Numbered from the stretch's first letter, positions 41,306-50,403 are shown. The stretch is 64,000 bases of DNA from Candidatus Cacconaster equi (GCA_018065895.1 JAGHSK010000027.1:1-64000); one strand, 5' to 3'. Notes: generated by a model from the letters alone, not told the origin. Numbers and translations: made by a program.

Positions 41306-42265
41306 ATGCTGATAACCATTATTTTGCTGCTTATAGGTCTCGGTCTTATATTTTTCGGGGCTGATTTCCTGGTTGACGGGGCTTCCGCCATAGCAAGGAA
41401 AGCGGGCATAAGCGACTTTGTGATAGGGCTTACGATAGTAGGATTCGGAACATCATGCCCGGAGCTTGTTGTCAGTGTCACAGGTGCGCTTGCAGGCAAT
41501 TCCGACATAGCCATAGGAAACGTTGTCGGCTCCAACATTTTCAACACGCTTCTAATACTCGGTTTGACTGCTGTCATCGCCCCAATGGCGATAACGGACG
41601 AAAACCGGAAAAGAGATATTCCGATCACCATAGGTGCGACGTTCCTTCTTGTTCTGCTCGGAATGAAACATTCCCTCTTCGGATTGGGCCAGCACGACGG
41701 CTTGAGCAGATACGAAGGCATCCTGTTTCTATTGATTTTTGCCGCTTATATCTACATGTGCTTCAAATTCAACAAACAGGACGACCAGATGGAGGAGCCT
41801 AAAAAACACATGTCCCTTCCTGTGGCGATTCTGCTCACTCTGGGCGGTCTTGCAGCACTCATCATAGGTGGAGATCTGTTCGTGGATTCAGCAACTGAAA
41901 TAGCAAGAAAGATCGGTGTATCCGACAAATTCATAGCGGTGACACTCCTTGCCGGGGGAACTTCCCTGCCGGAACTGGCAACGTGCATCGTAGCGGCTGC
42001 GAAGAAGAAGGGTCAGCTTGCTCTGGGAAACATCCTTGGCTCCAATGTATTCAATATATTGCTGATACTTGGGGTTTCGGCCACAATAAACCCTGTCGAT
42101 TTCAGCGGAATGAGTCTTGTTGACATGGGAATCCTGGCACTGAGTTCAGTGCTTCTGTTCACGTCTGCATACACAGGAAGAAAAGACAGTCTCGACAGAT
42201 TCGACGGCTCGCTTCTTCTTATATGCGAAGCAGTTTATCTGACATATCTCTTCCTGACGATATGA
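41306..42265 (+). CDS. Na+/Ca2+ exchanger family protein (YrbG type)
   Basis: 319 residues, ten hydrophobic segments in two inverted halves. The alpha repeats are IVGFGTSCPELVVSVTGALA followed by NVVGSNIFNTLLILG in half one, and LAGGTSLPELATCIVAAAKK followed by NILGSNVFNILLILG in half two, with the Glu of each SPEL/LPEL motif present. Family members exchange Na+ or K+ for Ca2+. It converges with pssA (16 bases between stops). Confidence 0.93.
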   Translation: MLITIILLLIGLGLIFFGADFLVDGASAIARKAGISDFVIGLTIVGFGTSCPELVVSVTGALAGNSDIAIGNVVGSNIFNTLLILGLTAVIAPMAITDENRKRDIPITIGATFLLVLLGMKHSLFGLGQHDGLSRYEGILFLLIFAAYIYMCFKFNKQDDQMEEPKKHMSLPVAILLTLGGLAALIIGGDLFVDSATEIARKIGVSDKFIAVTLLAGGTSLPELATCIVAAAKKKGQLALGNILGSNVFNILLILGVSATINPVDFSGMSLVDMGILALSSVLLFTSAYTGRKDSLDRFDGSLLLICEAVYLTYLFLTI

Positions 42266-42281
42266 TTTCCGGGGAGCAGCG

Positions 42282-42980
42282 CTAGAGCTCTCTTCTGAGT
42301 GAGCCTATATTCAGCAGTATATAGAAAGCGAATACTACTGTCATACATAAACTCAGCGAACATTTTACGAAAATTGCGCACACTGCCGCCAGAATGACGG
42401 AACCGATTATGAAAGTGCGCAGCCCGGGGGTTTTCTGCTTCATTGAGAGCATTGGAATTTCACTGACAAGAAGCAGGCTGAGCGCGATTGAAAGAACCGG
42501 AATGAACCATCCTGTAGAAAGCAGATTGTGGATGAATCCCTCAGAGCCGGTGGCATACACGCACATCGGAATCACGAACAGAGCGCATGAGGGAGTCGGC
42601 ATCCCGAGGAAACTCTTCGTCTGACGTTCGTCCAGGTTGAATTTTGCAAGCCTGAGTGCGGAAAATGCCACAATCAGGAGCACCATATATTTAAGCCACG
42701 GAAAGAGGTGGTCACAGGCGCCATAATATGAATAGAGACAGAGCGAAGGAGCCAGTCCGAAACTGATCAGGTCTGCCAGAGAGTCCAGCTCCTTCCCTAT
42801 CTCTGAATATGCGCCCAGCATACGGGCGCTGAATCCGTCAAGGAAATCAAAGCATCCAGACACTATCACGCATATGAGCGTGACTTCAAAATTGCCCCTG
42901 AGGGCAAAAATCGACCCTATGCAACCGGAAATAAGGTTACATAGGGTCAGAGTGTTCGGAATATGTTTTCTGATTTCCAT
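42282..42980 (-). CDS. pssA: CDP-diacylglycerol-serine O-phosphatidyltransferase
   Basis: Makes phosphatidylserine from CDP-DAG and serine at the inner membrane, the route to phosphatidylethanolamine. It is 232 residues with about seven membrane segments. The CDP-alcohol phosphotransferase motif is complete: DFLDGFSARMLGAYSEIGKE followed by LDSLADL, matching D-x2-DG-x2-AR-x8-G-x3-D-x3-D. It follows the two C1 peptidase genes with an 8-base gap, so the three may form one transcript. Confidence 0.93.
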   Translation of the reverse strand: MEIRKHIPNTLTLCNLISGCIGSIFALRGNFEVTLICVIVSGCFDFLDGFSARMLGAYSEIGKELDSLADLISFGLAPSLCLYSYYGACDHLFPWLKYMVLLIVAFSALRLAKFNLDERQTKSFLGMPTPSCALFVIPMCVYATGSEGFIHNLLSTGWFIPVLSIALSLLLVSEIPMLSMKQKTPGLRTFIIGSVILAAVCAIFVKCSLSLCMTVVFAFYILLNIGSLRREL

Positions 42981-42988
42981 ATTGCCGG

Positions 42989-44113
42989 CTAAAGTCCGAG
43001 TTTCTTGCGGATATCCTTAGGAATCGCGTCTTTGTGTACCATTATGCTGATGCAGCGCATCAGTACATAACTTTTGGACATATAGAGGTAACCACCCATC
43101 TCTTCGTTGCGTCCGGTTCCCCAGGAATTCTTTGTCTTGTAGAAATAGTTGCCGTCCTGATCCGTGAAAAGACCGGTGATGTGCATCACGTGGTCGTCAA
43201 CTGTTCTGAACTCCTCGAAATCCTTCTGACGGTTTTCCTGAGTAACGACGAGCTCAGGGAATTTCTTTTCGAACTTGAGTGCCTCTGCATAGTCAGCAAC
43301 GTTTGCAGGCTCGATGGCGATACCGTTGTTGTGCTTGAAAGTGGAGGTGAGGTCACCGTCCCAGGAGATTGTAAAACCATTCTTAAGGGCATAGTCAATA
43401 ACCTCGGCGAACTCGTCTATCGGAAGATTGTACATCGTGCCGTGATCCCAGTTGTCCGGAACCTCGACAGCGATCTTCTCATAGAAGTTGTGGTGGCTGA
43501 AACTGGTCAGTTCAACATAGTTGCTCATATCATCGAAACCAAGTTCTTTGGCGAAAGACTTTGCCGTATAGGTTTTGCCATTGTACTCGAAGGTCTCAGG
43601 AACCTTGCCGAGATAAGTATCGAAAAGGTTTTCCATGATCGCCTTGTACTGCGGGCTGAGAGTCTTGAGTTCTATTGAAGCTGCGGCAAGAGCCTTCATA
43701 TAGGTTGACATCTCACCGTGATTGTGCCTCTCGCTGCCGTAGTTGATGCCGTGATAAGCGCTTTCAGGCATAATGCCGTATTTGGCAATGGCGTCCGTAG
43801 CCATATGACATACGGAACCCGGATTGATGTTGCCCTTGCCTTCACGGATATAATTGTCGAAAAGACGATCCTTATAGTTGTTGCGTACAGTGAACATCTC
43901 GGAGAGATCGTATTCACCCTTACCCTGACGGATGAGCTCCGCCTCAAGGAACGAAGTGGTGGCGAAGCACCAGCAGGTTCCGGTGGAAGCCTGATCCTTC
44001 ACCTCAGTCACCTTGATGTCTTTAACAGGTTTGAACTTGTAGATGGTCTGCGTCTGAGCAGAGGCGGTCACTGCAAGGAATGCAGCAAACGCTACGATGG
44101 CGAATCTTTTCAT
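42989..44113 (-). CDS. Exported C1-family (bleomycin hydrolase-like) peptidase, paralogue 2
   Basis: A 374-residue cysteine protease with signal peptide MKRFAIVAFAAFLAVTASAQ. Catalytic Cys in QASTGTCWCFATTSFLEAEL near residue 47; His in VDDHVMHITGLFTDQDG near 312; Asn in FYKTKNSWGTGRNEE. This is the aminopeptidase C/bleomycin hydrolase layout without the C-terminal extension. It is a close relative of the gene directly upstream (44120-45316), with shared blocks LSEMFVVRNN/LSEMFVVSKAY, GINYGSERHNHGE/GLNYGTDRHMHGE and WDG/WASD. Periplasmic or secreted peptide trimming is likely. Confidence 0.9.
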   Translation of the reverse strand: MKRFAIVAFAAFLAVTASAQTQTIYKFKPVKDIKVTEVKDQASTGTCWCFATTSFLEAELIRQGKGEYDLSEMFTVRNNYKDRLFDNYIREGKGNINPGSVCHMATDAIAKYGIMPESAYHGINYGSERHNHGEMSTYMKALAAASIELKTLSPQYKAIMENLFDTYLGKVPETFEYNGKTYTAKSFAKELGFDDMSNYVELTSFSHHNFYEKIAVEVPDNWDHGTMYNLPIDEFAEVIDYALKNGFTISWDGDLTSTFKHNNGIAIEPANVADYAEALKFEKKFPELVVTQENRQKDFEEFRTVDDHVMHITGLFTDQDGNYFYKTKNSWGTGRNEEMGGYLYMSKSYVLMRCISIMVHKDAIPKDIRKKLGL

Positions 44114-44119
44114 TTCAAT

Positions 44120-45316
44120 TTATTTTATGCCGATGTTCTTCTTGATATCCTTTGGAATTGCATCCTTATGCACCATGAAATCCATTGTCTTGTACTTCAC
44201 GTAATTTTCCGATACATACCAGATGCCCTTGTATTTGCCGGTCTCGCCCCATGAGTTCTTCACCATATAGTACTTGTTGCCGTTGGCATCCTTTGCGATT
44301 CCGAAGATATGCATTCCGTGGTCGTCCGTAGTGCTCTTGTTCTCATAGCCTTTCTGGCGGAGTTCTGCAGTGATTTCAAGTTCCTTCACCGGCCCGTTGA
44401 AAACCTTCCTGCCGTTTGGAAGAGCGCCTACCCAATGAGCCTGGTCGCTGCCCGGTGCATTGACCGCCTCCATGTCGGGAACGATTCCGATGCCGTCACG
44501 GGTGAAGCCCATTTCACTTACGTCTGAAGCCCAAGCCACAGTATAGCCGTTGTCCAGAGCGTTGTCGATGATCTTTGTAATATCCTCGAACGGAACGTTG
44601 TAAGCCTGCTCCCAACGCCAGTTGTCGGCAACCTCAACAGGATGTTTCTCATAATATGAGAGATGTGTCCATGATGTGAAATCAACGTAATCTGAAGGGT
44701 TGAACTTGAGTGATTCCAGATAACTCTTCGGAGTATATTCAGTGCCTTTGTAGTTGAATTTCTCAGGCTCCTGCCCGAGATATGCCGCAAGAATTCCTTT
44801 GAGACCTGAAACCCAAGCTGTGGAAAGAGTCCTGTTCGGCACCTTCACGATTCCCTCGACATAGCCTTTGAGGCCGGCGATGAGTTCACCGTGCATATGC
44901 CTGTCAGTACCATAGTTGAGTCCCGGCATAGCCTCGTTCGGAACGATTCCGTAGGTTTTGAGGACAGCGATGACATCACCGAAGGAACTGCCCTGATCGT
45001 AATTGAGATGGCCGTCAACGCGTACGAACTTGACAGCCTTGTCTGTATACGCTTTTGAGACTACGAACATTTCAGACAAATCGAGATCGGGATCCTTGCA
45101 TCCCTGACGCATCATTTCTGACTCCACGAATGAGAGCATCGAGAAGCACCAGCATGTTCCGGTACTTGCCTGATTCTTTACAGATGTTACCGGGAGCTGC
45201 TTTACGACTTCAAATTTGAATCCGTCTTCCGGCTCCTTTTCGGCTTTCTTCTCTGCCTGTGCCACTGCGCTGAGGTTTACCAGCAAAGCAGCTGCAATCA
45301 AAAGAATTCTTTTCAT
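44120..45316 (-). CDS. Exported C1-family (bleomycin hydrolase-like) peptidase, paralogue 1
   Basis: 398 residues; signal peptide MKRILLIAAALLVNLSAVAQ followed by an acidic/basic spacer (AEKKAEKEPEDGFKF). Catalytic Cys in QASTGTCWCFSMLSFVESEM; His in TDDHGMHIFGIAKDANG; Asn in YYMVKNSWGETGKYKG, all intact. It lies six bases upstream of its paralogue and is driven by its own promoter. The two differ in the loops between Cys and His, so they may have different specificity. Confidence 0.9.
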   Translation of the reverse strand: MKRILLIAAALLVNLSAVAQAEKKAEKEPEDGFKFEVVKQLPVTSVKNQASTGTCWCFSMLSFVESEMMRQGCKDPDLDLSEMFVVSKAYTDKAVKFVRVDGHLNYDQGSSFGDVIAVLKTYGIVPNEAMPGLNYGTDRHMHGELIAGLKGYVEGIVKVPNRTLSTAWVSGLKGILAAYLGQEPEKFNYKGTEYTPKSYLESLKFNPSDYVDFTSWTHLSYYEKHPVEVADNWRWEQAYNVPFEDITKIIDNALDNGYTVAWASDVSEMGFTRDGIGIVPDMEAVNAPGSDQAHWVGALPNGRKVFNGPVKELEITAELRQKGYENKSTTDDHGMHIFGIAKDANGNKYYMVKNSWGETGKYKGIWYVSENYVKYKTMDFMVHKDAIPKDIKKNIGIK

Positions 45317-45352
45317 ATTTTTATGGGATTTGAATAGATTTCCACCAATTCA

Positions 45353-45360
45353 CAAATATA
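45353..45360 (-). promoter_or_regulatory. -7 box for the C1 peptidase-pssA unit
   Basis: Reads TATATTTG on the minus strand, 36 bases before the start codon at 45316. Confidence 0.55.
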
Positions 45361-45457
45361 ATGATTTTTCGATTAAGTTGCACACCATACCGATCATTCG
45401 CGTGGGGCGCACTTCATCATGGGGGAAAATTTCGTAACTTGCACGCCGTTTCAACGC

Positions 45458-46666
45458 ATGGACCAGATGAACATCATATCTGAACCGGCAGAGCCGAAGC
45501 TCTGGAACGCAAACTACCTGAAGGTCTGGATCGGAAATTTCCTGATCCACTTCTCCTTCACGCTGATTGTCCCGCTGCTTCCGCTATATCTGTCAGAAAC
45601 GTTCGGAGCCAACAAACAGACTATCGGGCTGTGCCTTGCCGGATACACGGTGATGGCATTGATCATCAGGCCTTTCAGCGGCTATGTAGTGGACAGTTTT
45701 CCAAGGAAGGCGGTCCTGATAATCTGCAATTTCATTTTCTTTGCACTTTTCGGAGGATACCTCATCGCCGGTTCATTGACGATGTTCACCATTTTCCGGA
45801 CTCTGCACGGGGCTCCTTTCGGAGCAACGACTGTCGCAGCCAGCACTGTAGCCATTGACGTACTGCCGAGTGCGCACAGGACAGAGGGAATCGGATACTA
45901 CGGGCTCAGCAACAACCTCGCCACGGCCATCGGCCCCGTGGTTGCCATCTATATGCTTCAGGCCTTCTCCGGCAACTTCAAGGCATTGTTCTGGCTTTCA
46001 TTGTTGTTCTCATTGGCCGGCCTTATCCTTGACGCAACAATCAAACTGCAGAAGAGGGACTTTGTACCGGAGAAGAAGGTGATTTCACTGGACCGTTTCT
46101 TCTTGAGCAAAGGGTGGAGGGAAGCTGCGGCAATGCTCTGCTACGCCTTCTCCTACGGGGTCATATCGACTTACGTCGCCATCTATGGAAAAGAAGAACT
46201 CGGAATCACCGGCGGAACAGGTCTGTTCTTCTCCCTGCTCGCAGTCGGGCTGATACTGTCGCGCCTCACCGGAGCGCATGCCCTGCGTAACAACCGGGTG
46301 AGCAGGAATGCGGGAATAGGCGTGATCATATCGGCATTCGGATACATCATCTTTGCGCTGCTGCACAACCGTTTCGGCTACTACGCATCGGCGTTCATCA
46401 TTGGAATGGGCAACGGGCATATGTACCCGGCCTTCCAGAATATGTTCATCAACCTGGCGCCGAACAGTCAAAGAGGCACTGCAAACTCCTCCATACTTAC
46501 AGCATGGGATGCCGGAGTGGGATTGGGTGTGCTGGCCGGGGGTCTCTTCTCCGAGCATATGGGCTATCACTGGGCATTCTGGGTAGCAGCCGCAGTAAAT
46601 GCGACGGGCATGGCGTACTACTTCCTTCAGGTCAGAAGCCACTTCGAAACCAACAAATTGCGATAG
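45458..46666 (+). CDS. MFS transporter
   Basis: A 402-residue inner-membrane transporter with 12 hydrophobic segments. The MFS loop 2-3 signature is present as FSGYVVDSFPRKAVLIICNF. Other marks are IFRTLHGAPFGATTVAASTV and GLSNNLATAIGPVVAIYML (antiporter motif C-like region). It resembles drug or sugar exporters but the substrate is unknown. The start at 45458 (MDQMNIISEPAEPKLWNANY) was chosen; 13 upstream codons lack support. It converges with an MG2-domain gene across a 41-base gap containing a 12-base palindrome. Confidence 0.88.
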   Translation: MDQMNIISEPAEPKLWNANYLKVWIGNFLIHFSFTLIVPLLPLYLSETFGANKQTIGLCLAGYTVMALIIRPFSGYVVDSFPRKAVLIICNFIFFALFGGYLIAGSLTMFTIFRTLHGAPFGATTVAASTVAIDVLPSAHRTEGIGYYGLSNNLATAIGPVVAIYMLQAFSGNFKALFWLSLLFSLAGLILDATIKLQKRDFVPEKKVISLDRFFLSKGWREAAAMLCYAFSYGVISTYVAIYGKEELGITGGTGLFFSLLAVGLILSRLTGAHALRNNRVSRNAGIGVIISAFGYIIFALLHNRFGYYASAFIIGMGNGHMYPAFQNMFINLAPNSQRGTANSSILTAWDAGVGLGVLAGGLFSEHMGYHWAFWVAAAVNATGMAYYFLQVRSHFETNKLR

Positions 46667-46667
46667 A

Positions 46668-46679
46668 CCGGAATTCCGG
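46668..46679. other. 12-base perfect palindrome between convergent genes
   Basis: CCGGAATTCCGG directly after the MFS stop codon. Too short and loop-less for a strong terminator and without a T run; it could be a weak transcription end or a protein-binding site. Confidence 0.3.
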
Positions 46680-46707
46680 AGAGTCCGCGTGATTTTCCCT
46701 GTTCTGC

Positions 46708-48378
46708 TTATTGCCCAACTCTACGGCAATAAACGAATCTGTTTCCGTCATCGGTGTTGCCGTCTATGCGGAGATAATAGCTGTCAGGAAGTTCTGGAAG
46801 TGAGACCAGGCCGAGGCCGGATGCATCTGTGCGGACACAGGGATTCCAGTAATAGGTTCCCTGCCGCTCTGGAAACAAGGTCGATGACGGGCTGAAGTTC
46901 CGTGGCTTCTGCCAGCCGAGAGGCGTGATGCCTATGGTGTTCTTGAGTTCTCTATCCTTCTCCCGTTTAATCAAATCCTCAACAGACCGCAGTTCTATCA
47001 GGACAACAGCATCAGCCTTATACAGAAATGCTTCGTTGCCACGAAGAACATACAGATTCTGAACATCCCCCACATCCATTATCGCAGCCCAATCCCAATC
47101 GGGTTCCTTGTTTCCATTGATATACAGGTCCACCGAACTGTATGAGGCTGATGTGCCCGAACTACGATGTCTGAACGAGCCACTGCGCGTTGTATACATT
47201 GTCCTGCCGACAGCAAGTCCGGAACTTGAATAAGTCTGGAACAATCCAGGGAAACGTGAAGAGATATAGGTCATCAAATCCATATAGTCATACTTCTCCA
47301 GCTCTTCGCGAAGCTTCACCTGACGCCATTCGAAGATATGGGAATATGGTCCGACGTTTCTCTCCGGACGATAGAAAGCAGACTTTCGTTCCGCGCTGAC
47401 TATGCTTGCTGTCAGCGTATCATCCGACGGAAGCGGTGCCACAGTGTCCTCCAGCATCTTCCCTACCACGGATGTGTCTGAGATCATCCTGCGGACAGGA
47501 TATGTCGGCCCGTAGTCGTATGCCCTGGCGAATGGCTCCTCCTCCCGTTCGGGGTATATGAACTTGGATCCGGTGACGTTGACCACGAACAACGTCCCTT
47601 CAGGATAGTCAATGTCGGGAATCCTGAAGGACTGGCCAGTCCGGCCCTTCTGACCCTTTGCGCTCTCCGACGCTTCGGAATAGTAGTAGTCAATCTCACG
47701 CGCCATCACGGACACTTCATATTTGTCGGGCATACGGGGACGCACGCTCCTGACGCGGAAGTCCAGATTCTGGACATACTCGCGCTCCCCTTCCGGAAGA
47801 ACATCCGGCAACGGCTCCGGAGAGTACATCGCCTGGAAGTCAAAACCGGCGTATCCCTCCTTCGTCACAGACACCGAGAAAGTGCCGGCAACGGGCTTTC
47901 CGTCACTGTCTGTCAGACTTACGGACAGACGGCCGTCATCCGCCTTTGAAAGCGCGACTTCCACAGGACCCTCCTTCCCACCGTTGTCAGGCAAAGGGTC
48001 GGCGAACACTGCAGGCATCCCGCCAGACCCGCGTATGATCAGTCTCGTGTGAAACATCTTTTTCGCTGGCCACTCCTTCTGGGCAAGGGTGTATGCTCGC
48101 AGGGTGTACCACCCTCCGGCAAGATCGGCGGGCAGGTCCATCTGACCGAAGAACATCCCGCTGCGCTCCTTTAGCTTCACCCTGACACTCACGGAGTCAC
48201 GGCCGTCTTTCAGCAGCTCCACATACAGGAACCGGCTCGTCGGAACACCGCTGCTGTCGCTCACCACTCCCCTCATCCAGACAGTCTCCCCTGCAGCATA
48301 CAGGGAACGGTCCGTATTCAGCGTCACCACCTCATTCGAGAATGCTGCCATCAGAAGGAAGACAAAAAGACTGATCAT
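46708..48378 (-). CDS. MG2-domain surface protein, copy B
   Basis: 556 residues. The N-terminus MISLFVFLLMAAFSNEVVTL is an export signal (no lipobox). Residues 16-110 form an alpha-2-macroglobulin MG2-like domain: TLNTDRSLYAAGETVWMRGV, SRFLYVELLKDGRDSVSVRV, MFFGQMDLPADLAGGWYTLR. The middle is charged with many turns; residues 430-480 (YINGNKEPDWDWAAIMDVGD, QNLYVLRGNEAFLYKADAVV) resemble a TonB-receptor plug fold; the end is a beta domain (YYWNPCVRTDASGLGLVSLP, SYYLRIDGNTDDGNRFVY). It is almost identical to copy A upstream except in the middle. Function unknown; surface export or peptide handling is possible. Confidence 0.85.
   Translation of the reverse strand: MISLFVFLLMAAFSNEVVTLNTDRSLYAAGETVWMRGVVSDSSGVPTSRFLYVELLKDGRDSVSVRVKLKERSGMFFGQMDLPADLAGGWYTLRAYTLAQKEWPAKKMFHTRLIIRGSGGMPAVFADPLPDNGGKEGPVEVALSKADDGRLSVSLTDSDGKPVAGTFSVSVTKEGYAGFDFQAMYSPEPLPDVLPEGEREYVQNLDFRVRSVRPRMPDKYEVSVMAREIDYYYSEASESAKGQKGRTGQSFRIPDIDYPEGTLFVVNVTGSKFIYPEREEEPFARAYDYGPTYPVRRMISDTSVVGKMLEDTVAPLPSDDTLTASIVSAERKSAFYRPERNVGPYSHIFEWRQVKLREELEKYDYMDLMTYISSRFPGLFQTYSSSGLAVGRTMYTTRSGSFRHRSSGTSASYSSVDLYINGNKEPDWDWAAIMDVGDVQNLYVLRGNEAFLYKADAVVLIELRSVEDLIKREKDRELKNTIGITPLGWQKPRNFSPSSTLFPERQGTYYWNPCVRTDASGLGLVSLPELPDSYYLRIDGNTDDGNRFVYCRRVGQ
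46766..48378. repeat. Tandem gene duplication, unit 2 of 2
   Basis: Near-identical DNA to 48781-50393 at a constant offset of 2015 bases. Identical blocks include about 46766-46860 and about 47281-47352; divergence is concentrated at about 47100-47270 and 47355-47400. The NVEALA peptide gene and the short 3' ends are not repeated. Confidence 0.9.
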
Positions 48379-48381
48379 ATA

Positions 48382-48684
48382 TTATCTACTATTCACAATA
48401 TCACTATGACAATCCATCATCCCATCACAATTAAAATCTCCATAACCGTGGCATGTCCTGATGGAGCAATAACAGTCATACTTTGGACCATTAATGCCCA
48501 TTTGACATGTACGCCACTCATAGCTCAGAACACTATACTCATACTGTACAAGGCTCCCCATGTATTCATTCCCTCCACCCCATTCATCGAATGCAAGGGC
48601 TTCGACATTAGAACTAACCAACTCGCTAACCATCGGCTTCTGGACAAAGCAGAAAATCAGCCCGAGGATTGTCACTGCTGACAA
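48382..48684 (-). CDS. NVEALA-family exported Cys-rich peptide (start uncertain)
   Basis: A 100-residue frame from TTG 48684. It has a hydrophobic signal (MSAVTILGLIFCFVQKP) and the family-defining NVEALA motif in VSSNVEALAFDEWGGGNEYM, followed by a C-terminal part with six Cys (TCQ, DCYCS, TCHG, NCDG, DCHS) that could form disulfides. An in-frame ATG at 48729-48727 lies in an ATGA overlap with the upstream MG2 stop, but codon 4 is TAA (48720-48718); after it, RNFENKICILALSAV continues in frame and would complete a normal signal peptide. So the gene is either translated from a downstream TTG/GTG or has just been inactivated. Peptides of this family occur in Bacteroidetes; function unknown. 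Confidence 0.7.
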   Translation of the reverse strand: MSAVTILGLIFCFVQKPMVSELVSSNVEALAFDEWGGGNEYMGSLVQYEYSVLSYEWRTCQMGINGPKYDCYCSIRTCHGYGDFNCDGMMDCHSDIVNSR

Positions 48685-48725
48685 TGCTAAAATACAAATT
48701 TTGTTTTCAAAATTTCTTTAAAATT

Positions 48726-50393
48726 TCATTTTACAATCGTTCGATAGACGAATCTCCTTCCGTCTGCGGTCTGGCCATCGATGCGGAGATAATAGCTGTC
48801 AGGAAGTTCTGGAAGTGAGACCAGGCCGAGGCCGGATGCATCTGTGCGGACACAGGGATTCCAGTAATAGGTTCCCTGCCGCTCTGGGAACAAGGCCGAT
48901 GACGGGCTGAAGTTCCGTGGCTTCTGCCAGCCGAGAGGCTTGATGCCTATGGTGGTCCTCCAATCACTTTCCTTTTCTTTTTTCATCAATTCGTCGGCAG
49001 ATCGCAATTCAACCAGCACTACGGCTGCAGCCTTGTACAGAAATGCTTCGTTGCCACGAAGAACATACAGATTCTGAACATCCCCAACATCCATTATCGC
49101 GGCGTTGTCCCAATCAGGCTCCTTATTTCCATCGATATACAGAGCCACCTCATGATTCGAAATGGTGGTCCCCGATGTCTTCTGTGAAAAAGTGCCGCCT
49201 CTCGTCGTATACATTGCCCTGCCAACAGACAATCCGAAAGAGGAATATGTCTGGTACAGACCCGGGAAATTGGCTGCGATGTAGGTCATCAGATCCATAT
49301 AGTCATACTTCTCCAGCTCTTCGCGAAGCTTCACCTGACGCCATTCGAAGATATGGGAATATGGTCCAACAATCCGTTCCGACACGTAGTATGCAGGCTT
49401 GCGCTCGGCAGTGACCTTGCTGGCAACCAGCGTGTCATCCGACGGAAGCGGTGCCACAGTGCCCTCCAGCATCTTCCCCACTACGGCTGTGTCTGAGATC
49501 ATCCTGCGGACAGGATATGTCGGCCCGTAGTCGTATGCCCTGGCGAATGGCTCCTCCTCCTGTTCGGGGTATAGGAACTTAGACCCGGTGACGTTGACCA
49601 CGAACAACGTCCCTTCAGGAAAGTCGATGTCGGGGATCCTGAAGGACTGACCAGTCCGGCCCTTCTGGCCCTTTGCGCTCTCCGCCGCTTCGGAATAGTA
49701 ATAGTCAATCTCTCGCGCCATCACAGACACTTCATACTTGTCGGGCATACGGGGGCGCACGCTCCTGACGCGGAAGTCCAGATTCTGGACATACTCGCGC
49801 TCCTCTTCCGGAAGAACATCCGGCAACGGCTCCGGAGAGCACATCGACTGAAAGTCAAAACCGGCGTATTCCTCCTTCGTCACAGACACCGAGAAAGTGC
49901 CGGCAACAGGCTTGCCTTCACTGTCTGTCAGACTTACGGACAGCCTGCCGTCATCCGCCTTTGAAAGCGCGACTTCCACAGGACCCTCCTCCCCACCGTT
50001 GTCGGGCAAAGGGTCGGCAAACACTGCAGGCATCCCGCCAGACCCGCGTATGATCAGTCTCGTGTGAAACATCTTTTCCGCTGGCCACTCCTTCTGGGCA
50101 AGGGTGTATGCGCGCAGGGTGTACCACCCTCCGGCAAGATCGGCGGGCAGGCCCATCTGCCCGAAGAACATCCCGCTGCGTTCCTTTAGCTTCACCCTGA
50201 CACTCACGGAGTCCAGACCATCTTTCAGCAGTTCGACATACAGGAACTTGCTTGTAGGGACGCCGCTCGCGTCCGTCACCACACCTCTCATCCACATAGT
50301 CTCCCCCGCTGCATACAGAGAACGGTCTGTGCTGAGCGTCACAACCTCATTCGAAAGGAGGTTCATCAGCAGAAAGAGAAAAAGATGAATCAT
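48726..50393 (-). CDS. MG2-domain surface protein, copy A
   Basis: 555 residues, first gene of the MG2-NVEALA-MG2 set. N-terminus MIHLFLFLLMNLLSNEVVTL is an export signal. MG2 part: TLSTDRSLYAAGETMWMRGV, SKFLYVELLKDGLDSVSVRV. Differences from copy B are concentrated in the middle (for example FGLSVGRAMYTTRGGTFSQK against SGLAVGRTMYTTRSGSFRHR), while flanking blocks agree at nucleotide level for stretches over 60 bases. This mosaic pattern suggests recent duplication or gene conversion plus selection on the middle region. The stop codon overlaps the ATG of the NVEALA gene. Confidence 0.85.
   Translation of the reverse strand: MIHLFLFLLMNLLSNEVVTLSTDRSLYAAGETMWMRGVVTDASGVPTSKFLYVELLKDGLDSVSVRVKLKERSGMFFGQMGLPADLAGGWYTLRAYTLAQKEWPAEKMFHTRLIIRGSGGMPAVFADPLPDNGGEEGPVEVALSKADDGRLSVSLTDSEGKPVAGTFSVSVTKEEYAGFDFQSMCSPEPLPDVLPEEEREYVQNLDFRVRSVRPRMPDKYEVSVMAREIDYYYSEAAESAKGQKGRTGQSFRIPDIDFPEGTLFVVNVTGSKFLYPEQEEEPFARAYDYGPTYPVRRMISDTAVVGKMLEGTVAPLPSDDTLVASKVTAERKPAYYVSERIVGPYSHIFEWRQVKLREELEKYDYMDLMTYIAANFPGLYQTYSSFGLSVGRAMYTTRGGTFSQKTSGTTISNHEVALYIDGNKEPDWDNAAIMDVGDVQNLYVLRGNEAFLYKAAAVVLVELRSADELMKKEKESDWRTTIGIKPLGWQKPRNFSPSSALFPERQGTYYWNPCVRTDASGLGLVSLPELPDSYYLRIDGQTADGRRFVYRTIVK
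48781..50393. repeat. Tandem gene duplication, unit 1 of 2
   Basis: Partner of 46766-48378, offset 2015 bases. Same direction. The duplicated length covers nearly the whole coding region of each MG2-domain gene. Confidence 0.9.
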
Positions 50394-50403
50394 AACCTGT
50401 CAG

